Below the pieces are notes generated by a model. It saw only the letters and a program-made list of their open reading frames with translations. It did no database searches and had not been told where the DNA came from. 11,066 nt of DNA from Spirochaetaceae bacterium (lineage in GTDB: Bacteria; Spirochaetota; Spirochaetia; Treponematales; Breznakiellaceae), in assembly GCA_031258335.1 (NCBI GenBank), contig JAIRMY010000096.1, positions 1-11,066 on the forward strand, given 5' to 3'. Position 1 is the first letter of the stretch. Every line of letters begins with the position of its first letter. The position numbers and the translations under genes are program-made. This document shows, one piece after another, positions 1 through 5,220 of the stretch.

Positions 1-213
1 CTTGACGGCAGAAGAGGCAAAGGAACAGTGACCTGCGGGATGCCAGTCCTGCGTCGCTATGACGGGAGCGTGGGCGCGGGCAAAGCGGCGCGCCATCTCG
101 TTCAAAGGGGCGGCCACCTTATCGCCGTCCGCCACGGCAAGAGCGCCGCCCGGACAAAAGTCATTCTGCACGTCAATCTCAAGCAGCGCCGATTTTTCAA
201 AGTCTATATCCAT
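1..213 (-). CDS. pncA: Nicotinamidase, N-terminal 71 residues (cut by window edge)
   Basis: Nicotinamidase hydrolyses nicotinamide to nicotinate and ammonia in the cytoplasm, feeding the Preiss-Handler branch of NAD salvage. The visible 71 residues carry the family's N-terminal signature: EIDVQNDFCPGGALAV, with Asp14 as the expected catalytic Asp, then ATQDWHPAGHCSF, where Asp56, His58 and probably His62 correspond to the metal-binding site. The catalytic Lys and Cys lie beyond base 1 and cannot be checked. The ATG at 213 is preceded by a G-rich Shine-Dalgarno stretch (AGGGGG, spacing 4). It begins 8 bases after the stop of the UreI/AmiS-like channel gene, so the two are almost certainly cotranscribed. 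Other isochorismatase-fold hydrolases share the fold, but the QDWHPAGHCSF stretch is typical of PncA. Confidence 0.9.
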   Translation of the reverse strand, partial: MDIDFEKSALLEIDVQNDFCPGGALAVADGDKVAAPLNEMARRFARAHAPVIATQDWHPAGHCSFASSAVK

Positions 214-221
214 ACAGCCCC

Positions 222-734
222 CTACCGCCACCAGCCGAACAGCATGAATACACCGGGACCGCCCGTGGCGAAGATCCCTTCAAGAATACTCAACCAGGGA
301 AAGATTTTGCCCAGAGGCTTTATATTTAAGCCGAGCTGCAAAAAACCTTCCAGCCACAAAACCGCCCATGCCGCCCAGAGCAGACCTACGGACACCGCGC
401 CGCCCCGCACACAGACAACGGTGCTTATAGCGGCGAAAACCACCACGCAAATACTGTACCAGCCAAACGCCCGCAAGTCCAGTTTGAACAGATAGTTTGC
501 CGCGATAAACAGATATGTTACGCCGAACAAAAAACCGCCCGCCGCGTTGTAGTAATCAGTCAAGGCGAGGGTATCCGCCCTGAATAACCCGATGAAATTA
601 CCAATCACAAGAATAGAGCCTGTTACAAGATTGATAAAAGCCGTGCTTTTTGCGTCCCAGTTTGAGATTGCAGCGACGCCGTTCATGATTAGAGCTATGC
701 CAACGAAGAGAAGGCAAAGACCCAAGAAACCCAT
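222..734 (-). CDS. UreI/AmiS-family amide/urea channel
   Basis: This 170-residue, very hydrophobic inner-membrane protein should have six membrane segments. It matches the UreI/AmiS family, whose members conduct urea or short amides. Recalled Helicobacter UreI motifs recur in order: VGIALIMNG (11-19), DAKSTAFIN (27-35), GGFLFGVTYLFIAAN (66-80), LDLRAFGWYS (85-94), WAAWAVLWLEGF (120-131) and LGKIFPWLSILEGI (141-154). The aromatic row W120/W123/W127 and E152 match the region lining the UreI pore. It contains no histidine at all, so the periplasmic histidine gating of H. pylori UreI cannot operate. The ATG at 734 has an ideal AGGAGG (742-747), 7 bases away. No urease gene is visible. The gene immediately downstream is a nicotinamidase, so I infer that the substrate is nicotinamide or another amide, or the released ammonia, rather than urea for urease. 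Confidence 0.88.
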   Translation of the reverse strand: MGFLGLCLLFVGIALIMNGVAAISNWDAKSTAFINLVTGSILVIGNFIGLFRADTLALTDYYNAAGGFLFGVTYLFIAANYLFKLDLRAFGWYSICVVVFAAISTVVCVRGGAVSVGLLWAAWAVLWLEGFLQLGLNIKPLGKIFPWLSILEGIFATGGPGVFMLFGWWR

Positions 735-819
735 ATATGAACCTCCTAAGTTCTATTTGCCTTACTTCAACCACACGTTCAGTTGGTGTTAAAGAACGAA
801 TGGAAGGAAGGATATTGAT

Positions 820-849
820 ATTCTAACCAGCCCCGACTATTCCCGTCAA
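820..849 (-). promoter_or_regulatory. Sigma-70-type promoter for channel-pncA operon
   Basis: Read on the minus strand, TTGACG (844-849) and TAGAAT (820-825) are separated by 18 bases. Transcription would start near 813, leaving a leader of about 80 bases before the ATG at 734. The hexamers are each one base off consensus, and the position fits the divergent gene layout. Confidence 0.5.
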
Positions 850-882
850 GTGCGCTAACACACGGGACATTTTAATTGCGCC

Positions 883-900
883 TTGACATCATCTTGTCAA
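883..900. promoter_or_regulatory. 6-bp perfect inverted repeat, possible operator
   Basis: TTGACA (883-888) and TGTCAA (895-900) form perfect inverted arms around the six bases TCATCT. The element sits 30 bases before the preferred ATG of the peptidase gene and between two divergent promoters' territory, where a dimeric regulator could bind. The left arm is also a consensus -35 hexamer, but no convincing -10 follows at 16-18 bases. No regulator can be named. Confidence 0.3.
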
Positions 901-929
901 AACAGGACGAAAATGATAAAAAGGCTGCT

Positions 930-2183
930 ATGGATTTTACCGCGGAAGAATACAGGGAAAGACGCATAAGGTTTACCCGGACAATGAACAGCCGTTACCC
1001 TCGCTGGGAAATGGCTGTTTTTATCGATAATGTCAATCAATTTTATTTTACCGGAACCATGCAGGATGGGATACTGTTCATCCTGAGGGATGCCGCCTCT
1101 CTTGGGGGAAGCCGCCTGCTTTACGGGGTAAGGCGGAGCTTTGCCCGGGCGAAAATGGAATCGCCGCTTTTTGCGGATACACATAGACAGCTCGGAATGA
1201 CCGAAGAAATAATGCCTATGGCTTCCTATCGGGACATTGCCGAAAGGTTCATCGGTGCTTTTCAACTTTCCTCGGAACCCGGTGGAGTTTATATTGAGGG
1301 CGACACTATGACGGTTGCCGTTCTTGAACGCCTGCGGAAGTATTTTCTCGTGCGGTCTCCGGCTTTTCTCGATACCGTGATCCGTACCGTGCGGAGCGTA
1401 AAATCGGAAGCCGAACTACGCCTGATCCGTATCTCCGGCGAACGTCACCGTATCCTGTTGGAAGAACGGGTCCCGGCCCTGCTCCGCGAGGGGATCAGCG
1501 AGGCGGAATTTTTGGGGGAGGTCATCGCCGAAATGTACAGGCTGGGCTATCAGGGGCTGGCGCGTTTCCACCAGACGCAGACGGAAATTTCCATCGGCCA
1601 AATCGGTTTTGGGATAAATTCCCTCTACCCCTCGCGCTTTGACGGGCCGGGCGGGATGAAGGGTGGCGGCGCCGCCGTGCCGCTGGGAGCGGGCGATACC
1701 AGGCTGAAGAAGGGGGACGCGGTTTTTGTTGACATAGCTTTCGGCATGGGGGGATACCACACCGACAAAACTCAGGTGTATTTTTTCGGCGCGGAACCGC
1801 CCGGTGAATTTAAAAAGGCGCACCAATTCTGCGTTGAAATACAAAAACGCGCGTCGGAACGCCTCGTGCCCGGGGAGATACCCTCGAAAATATACCAGGA
1901 TATTATATCGTCCCTTAACGAAAGCGAACTGGACTGCTTCATGGGGGTTGACAACAGCCACCGGGTAAAATTTCTGGGACACGGAACCGGACTCAACGTT
2001 GACGATTTTCCCGTCATCGCGAAGGGATTCGACGAGCCGCTGGAGGAAAACATGGTTATCGCGCTGGAACCGAAAAAGGGAGTTAAGCGCATAGGCCTTG
2101 CTGGGGTGGAGGATACCTACATCGTAAAGCCAAACGCTTGCTGCTGTGTTACCGGTGGCGGTCGAGACATAATACGAGTATAG
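930..2183 (+). CDS. M24-family metallopeptidase (Xaa-Pro aminopeptidase-like)
   Basis: A cytoplasmic, pita-bread-fold metallopeptidase of 417 residues, predicted to remove N-terminal residues ahead of proline or cleave X-Pro dipeptides. The N-terminal half (about 1-155) is the creatinase-type prolidase N domain. The C-terminal half is the catalytic domain with all five dinuclear metal ligands: D268 in VFVDIAFG, D279 in YHTDKTQ, H351 in FLGHGTGL, E380 in ALEPKK and E394 in GVEDTYIV. An in-frame TTG at 876 would add 18 residues but has no ribosome binding site and would place the palindrome at 883-900 inside the gene. The ATG at 930 has AAGG 5 bases upstream and gives a natural start, MDFTAEEYRERR. 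The exact substrate (aminopeptidase P or prolidase) cannot be told. It stands alone on the plus strand. Confidence 0.85.
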   Translation: MDFTAEEYRERRIRFTRTMNSRYPRWEMAVFIDNVNQFYFTGTMQDGILFILRDAASLGGSRLLYGVRRSFARAKMESPLFADTHRQLGMTEEIMPMASYRDIAERFIGAFQLSSEPGGVYIEGDTMTVAVLERLRKYFLVRSPAFLDTVIRTVRSVKSEAELRLIRISGERHRILLEERVPALLREGISEAEFLGEVIAEMYRLGYQGLARFHQTQTEISIGQIGFGINSLYPSRFDGPGGMKGGGAAVPLGAGDTRLKKGDAVFVDIAFGMGGYHTDKTQVYFFGAEPPGEFKKAHQFCVEIQKRASERLVPGEIPSKIYQDIISSLNESELDCFMGVDNSHRVKFLGHGTGLNVDDFPVIAKGFDEPLEENMVIALEPKKGVKRIGLAGVEDTYIVKPNACCCVTGGGRDIIRV

Positions 2184-2203
2184 ATTTCAGGAGGTATATT
2201 ACC

Positions 2204-2269
2204 GTGCCCTCCCCCAAAAAAAGAAACCCCCCGGGAAAAGGAGGTGATGAAACCCGGGGGGCGAACTAA
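2204..2269 (+). CDS. Possible 21-residue ORF spanning the terminator hairpin
   Basis: A GTG at 2204 follows a perfect AGGAGG (2189-2194) by 9 bases, and the frame runs 21 codons to TAA at 2267-2269. The peptide is rich in Lys, Pro, Gly and Arg, beginning MPSPKKRNPPGKGG. It begins 20 bases after the peptidase stop, and its codons include the whole 9-bp hairpin at 2227-2261. Part of the composition is forced by that hairpin, so the ORF may be a by-product. The strong ribosome binding site is the only positive evidence. I do not recognise the peptide. Confidence 0.25.
   Translation: MPSPKKRNPPGKGGDETRGAN
2216..2261 (-). terminator. Rho-independent terminator for the minus-strand operon
   Basis: Arms at 2227-2235 and 2253-2261 (CCCCCCGGG and CCCGGGGGG) pair perfectly over 9 bp around a 17-base loop. 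Read on the minus strand, the stem is followed directly by TTTCTTTTTTT (2216-2226), a textbook intrinsic terminator. It lies about 240 bases past the stop of the glycosyltransferase-like gene. On the plus strand there is no T tract, so it is not a good terminator for the peptidase gene. The loop on the plus strand is a Shine-Dalgarno sequence (see findings). Confidence 0.7.
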
Positions 2270-2295
2270 AACACAATTAAAACACCATGTTTTAG
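2266..2295. repeat. 8-bp perfect inverted repeat
   Basis: CTAAAACA (2266-2273) and TGTTTTAG (2288-2295) pair over 8 bases with a 14-base loop. The inner AAAACA (2279-2284) could instead pair with TGTTTT (2288-2293) over a 3-base loop. It is AT-rich and lies just right of the terminator. A T9 run at 2319-2327 is too far away to make it a standard terminator. It could be a weak transcript end for the plus-strand peptidase or a binding site. Confidence 0.35.
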
Positions 2296-2399
2296 CGTTA
2301 TAAAATCAATATAAGCACTTTTTTTTTAATAGTCAACTGGTACCACTCAAACCACATCTTCGCCAAACCGCCCTTCGATGTCGGCGCGGGTAACTGGAT

Positions 2400-2462
2400 T
2401 CAGGCTGATGCACCGGACACCGTCATAAGCATCATCAAGGCACAAATCTTTTTCATAATCAT
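2400..2462 (-). CDS. Signal-peptide-only ORF, likely remnant of a secreted protein gene
   Basis: After a good ribosome binding site (GGTGAGGAGT), ATG at 2462 (or the in-frame ATG at 2456) opens a frame reading MIMKKICALMMLMTVSGASA, then TGA at 2400-2402. This has a Lys-rich start, a hydrophobic core and an Ala-Ser-Ala cleavage-type end, so it is a complete export signal with nothing after it. It lies 38 bases downstream of the glycosyltransferase-like gene. A second, overlapping minus-strand frame, open from a TAA near 2475 to TGA at 2347-2349, also reads like protein (for example NPVTRADIEGRFGEDVV). This suggests a frameshifted or decayed gene. Nothing else gene-like is seen in 2184-2500. 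Confidence 0.3.
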   Translation of the reverse strand: MIMKKICALMMLMTVSGASA

Positions 2463-2500
2463 ACTCCTCACCTTGTTAGTTTTTCGTTTTCAGTTACCCG

Positions 2501-3508
2501 TTACAAGTGAGTCGCGGTTGGTTGTCCGGCGGTGGACAAAACCCGGGAGACGGCGTTTACATCGTTTACAAAACGGATACCGTTGGAAGCGACCCACAGG
2601 CGAATCCGGGTAAAAGTACGCCAGGCGTTGAGCAAACTGCCGCCCGATTTTAACAGATACGGCGGAAAGCGGCGCAGTGGCAGATGGGCATCGGGTTTTC
2701 CGTTCTTCCACTGAATCACCGGAGCAAGATTCTTTAGGTAAAAACGAAAATAACCGCCGCCCGCCGCATAGTTCTCAGTATGGCCGTTAGCCTCCACCAT
2801 AAACCGTATATGCTGAGTACAGCGTATCTCTTCGCCCCAAAGCCACGCGCGAAATCCAAAATCCAAAAACTGCCAGTACGGTAGGTTGAGTTCAGTGTCA
2901 AAACCGCCCATGTTGATAAAACGCACCCTGTCGTAAACCCCCGCCGCCTCGAAAGGGTACAGCGAAGGCGTTCCTTCCTTTACAGGGATGACAGTCGCCG
3001 ATTCAAACCCATTGCCGTTGAACAGCGGAACGCGGGCGCAGGGAAAAAGCTCAAAATCCGATTTTTGTATTACAGGCATGGTGCAAAGCCGTGCAATCCC
3101 CGTATTGCCTTCCCCGTTTGTTACCCGTAGACGGGATACGATACGTTCGGCGTCAAGGTTAAAAACCGGACAAAAGTCATTCCAAAGCACAAAAAAAAGC
3201 GGCGTGTCCGCCTCCAGCGCGGCGACGTTTATTTTTTGACCTATATTTACCGGTTCTTTGAACAGGATAAACCGTACAAACGGAAATAAACCGGATAATT
3301 CCTCTATATCAAAGTGTTCGCCTGAATTTTCCATGGACAGGACATAGTCAAAACCGCTTTTTTGAAGTTCCCTGAAACAGGACTTGCGGTGCATGACGCC
3401 ACGGTTCATGAGGACGGCGCAAATGCCGCTGGAAGCGTTTCGTTTTCCGCCCCCCACCACGGTATACGCGGGAAGTCCGGCGTTAAAAGTTGAAGGTGTA
3501 GTACTCAT
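2501..3508 (-). CDS. GT-A-like (glycosyltransferase family 2-type) protein partnered with spiro-SPASM
   Basis: This 335-residue protein looks like a divergent glycosyltransferase of the GT-A fold. Residues 54-112 hold the expected order of a sugar-nucleotide domain: a strand (FDYVLSME), then NIGQKINVAALEADTPLFFVLWNDF, which parallels the 'G..rN.g...a.g.y..flD.D' block of family 2. Residues 198-228 (INMGGFDTELNLPYWQFLDFGFRAWLWGEE) resemble the acceptor-side 'GGFDE....ED.D...R...G' block. The normal metal-binding DxD is replaced by W-N-D (109-111), so activity is uncertain. The ATG at 3508 overlaps the upstream radical SAM gene by 26 bases and lacks its own Shine-Dalgarno. A GTG at 3571 would give 21 more residues but overlap by 89. 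Tight overlap implies coupled translation and a shared role. No signal peptide or membrane segment is evident. Confidence 0.6.
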   Translation of the reverse strand: MSTTPSTFNAGLPAYTVVGGGKRNASSGICAVLMNRGVMHRKSCFRELQKSGFDYVLSMENSGEHFDIEELSGLFPFVRFILFKEPVNIGQKINVAALEADTPLFFVLWNDFCPVFNLDAERIVSRLRVTNGEGNTGIARLCTMPVIQKSDFELFPCARVPLFNGNGFESATVIPVKEGTPSLYPFEAAGVYDRVRFINMGGFDTELNLPYWQFLDFGFRAWLWGEEIRCTQHIRFMVEANGHTENYAAGGGYFRFYLKNLAPVIQWKNGKPDAHLPLRRFPPYLLKSGGSLLNAWRTFTRIRLWVASNGIRFVNDVNAVSRVLSTAGQPTATHL

Positions 3509-5114
3509 CGCATTTTGAACATAACCCTTGATAGTCTTCGGCGCAGTGCCGCTCGTATAGCGCTTCTCCACGCCGCCAAATCACTTCAAGGTCTTCGGTC
3601 AATGCGTTGCCCAAAGATGCGGGGGCGCCTCTGGCGCCATCCATTGCGGCGCGGCAGACGGGTACCGTGCCGTCAAGCAGCACAGGCATATCGCGCATGA
3701 GATGCCAGCAGGGATTACGCCTTACCGGAGAAATATCAGCCGCGGAAAGGTCGGGAAGCGCGCCGCAAAACGAATCGTATTTCTGTACTATCACGTTTGC
3801 CCCTCTCTCCTTCCAATGCCTGTAAAATTTTTCTATGTCGATTTCATTTCCCTTCCGGCGCACCGCCTGAACGTATCCGTCCTTCGGGAAAGATGAGAGT
3901 ATGGCGGTGGCGCTTTCTACGGCAACGCTAAAACCTTCGCCGCGCAGCTTACGGTACTCCGCCTCGTCGTTTGAATCCAGAGAAACAATCCAGGAAAGAG
4001 GCGCCATGCCATTCCTGCGGGGCGCGGCGGCAACTGATTCTGAGGCAAGAAGCTCAAACTCTCCACGCCCCCAGCCTATGCCGGAAGTTTCAACCACGAG
4101 TGAAAGCTCTGGTTTCCGTAAAACGGCTTTTATTAGCGCTATTCTTTGCGGATGGAGCGCGGTTTCACCCCATAACGACAGGTCTATCACCGCATCGCCG
4201 GAAAAATCACCGATTTTATCGAGTAAAACCGTGAAATCCTCAAGTCTTAAGTACGGAAATTCACCTCTTGAAGCCGCGTCAGCAAGCGTGAAGTCCTTGA
4301 ATTCCGGGTATGGACAGAGGGAACAGCGCTGCGGACAGGCGGATGTCAGTTGAACGGGATAGAACGCGGGCAGGGTTCGGAGCAGAGCGGGCTTTTCCCT
4401 CACGATACGGGCGGCGGCCCACGAAGTTTGCTCCGCGGCAGCCAAACCCGCCTCCCAAAAGCGGCGTAGCAGCAACAGGTTACGTTTTGAAGAGGCGGCA
4501 AGGTTCAAACGGTGCTGTCTAAGGTCGTCCGGCGCAAGTTCCGTCTCAATATCAAACGCGTTTATGTCTTTTTGCAGCACGGCAAAAATCGTATCCCGTT
4601 CAACCGGCGCTTCGTTATCACCGTTTATCCTGGCAAGAATCCCGGCGGTACCCGGCGAAAGGACTTCCGGCGCAAGCCCGTCCGGCCAGCCGTCGGCGTA
4701 AGCATACTCGGCGGCATTGTCCAGCAGCCGCCGGGCAAGCGCCCCGGCAAGTTTAGCGTCAAGGAACGGCGTATCCGCCCATGCAAAGTAACTCAGGTCA
4801 AAGCCTTCTCCCGCCTTTGCGAGCGCGTACAAAAATGCTTTAACATTCCATGAGGCGGCGCGTACAAGTTCTATGCGTTCAATGCCGCCCGGAATCAGGT
4901 TTTCGTCAAAATCTTCCGGGGCCAACACGGTGATTTTTACCACTCCCGAAAAGGCCGCCGCCTTTTTCAGCGCGAGGGTAAAGGCGTTTTTGCCGTCAAA
5001 ACATTTTTCAAACGCGTAGGGGCGGCAGGTCCGTCCCGCAAAAAGTATAGCGGCGGCGTTTACCCCGTTCAGGGCGTCTGCCTGTGTCCGGTATGGCTCT
5101 CTCTGCGATGTCAT
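3483..5114 (-). CDS. Spiro-SPASM protein: nucleotidyltransferase-like, radical SAM and SPASM domains
   Basis: This 543-residue three-part protein matches the architecture I know as spiro-SPASM, a spirochaete family of unknown function. Residues about 18-200 resemble a GT-A-fold nucleotidyltransferase of the IspD/KdsB type (AAILFAGR, later FAWADTPFLDAKLA). Residues about 250-440 are the radical SAM core, with the [4Fe-4S]/SAM cysteines C260, C264 and C267 (CPQRCSLC). The C-terminal SPASM region carries C469, C487, C524, C532 and C535, enough to ligate auxiliary clusters; C450 may also take part. SPASM enzymes often modify peptides or proteins, but no substrate peptide is visible. The ATG at 5114 has no Shine-Dalgarno; TATTAT/TATAAT lies directly against it, so the transcript could be leaderless. 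No other ATG, GTG or TTG occurs in frame before the first domain. Confidence 0.8.
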   Translation of the reverse strand: MTSQREPYRTQADALNGVNAAAILFAGRTCRPYAFEKCFDGKNAFTLALKKAAAFSGVVKITVLAPEDFDENLIPGGIERIELVRAASWNVKAFLYALAKAGEGFDLSYFAWADTPFLDAKLAGALARRLLDNAAEYAYADGWPDGLAPEVLSPGTAGILARINGDNEAPVERDTIFAVLQKDINAFDIETELAPDDLRQHRLNLAASSKRNLLLLRRFWEAGLAAAEQTSWAAARIVREKPALLRTLPAFYPVQLTSACPQRCSLCPYPEFKDFTLADAASRGEFPYLRLEDFTVLLDKIGDFSGDAVIDLSLWGETALHPQRIALIKAVLRKPELSLVVETSGIGWGRGEFELLASESVAAAPRRNGMAPLSWIVSLDSNDEAEYRKLRGEGFSVAVESATAILSSFPKDGYVQAVRRKGNEIDIEKFYRHWKERGANVIVQKYDSFCGALPDLSAADISPVRRNPCWHLMRDMPVLLDGTVPVCRAAMDGARGAPASLGNALTEDLEVIWRRGEALYERHCAEDYQGLCSKCDEYYTFNF

Positions 5115-5174
5115 TATAATAATATCGGCTAAAACGAGGCTTCAGGTTAGGCGGCTCACACGCTGATTGGCGGC

Positions 5175-5203
5175 TTGCTCGAATTCAGTCTCCCATGTAT
5201 CAT
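5175..5203 (+). promoter_or_regulatory. Candidate promoter for the single-chain R-M gene
   Basis: TTGCTC (5175-5180) and TATCAT (5198-5203) are separated by 17 bases and end 17 bases before the ATG at 5221. A Shine-Dalgarno-like AGGG (5211-5214) sits 6 bases before the ATG. Each hexamer departs from consensus, so this is moderate evidence only. Confidence 0.35.
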
Positions 5204-5220
5204 ACTTTATAGGGTAAAAA

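Noticed and set aside
750..797. Possible H-type pseudoknot riboswitch in the leader of the channel-pncA operon (ACAC/GTGT and CAAC/GTTG inside a GTTCT/AGAAC stem)
   Set aside because: The connecting loops would be 0 and 1 bases, too short to cross 4-bp stems. The arms are short, and I could not match it to a known NAD-related riboswitch.
2247..2303. Nested 18-codon ORF starting at the ATG just after GGAGG in the hairpin loop
   Set aside because: Only 2 bases separate the Shine-Dalgarno from the ATG, too close for normal initiation, and the ATG is partly in the stem-loop.
2319..2327. T9 run as a plus-strand intrinsic terminator for the peptidase gene
   Set aside because: No hairpin lies immediately upstream; the nearest inverted repeat ends 23 bases earlier.
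3901..4353. 150-codon open frame on the plus strand
   Set aside because: It lies antisense inside the spiro-SPASM gene, has no recognisable motif, and is a compositional shadow.
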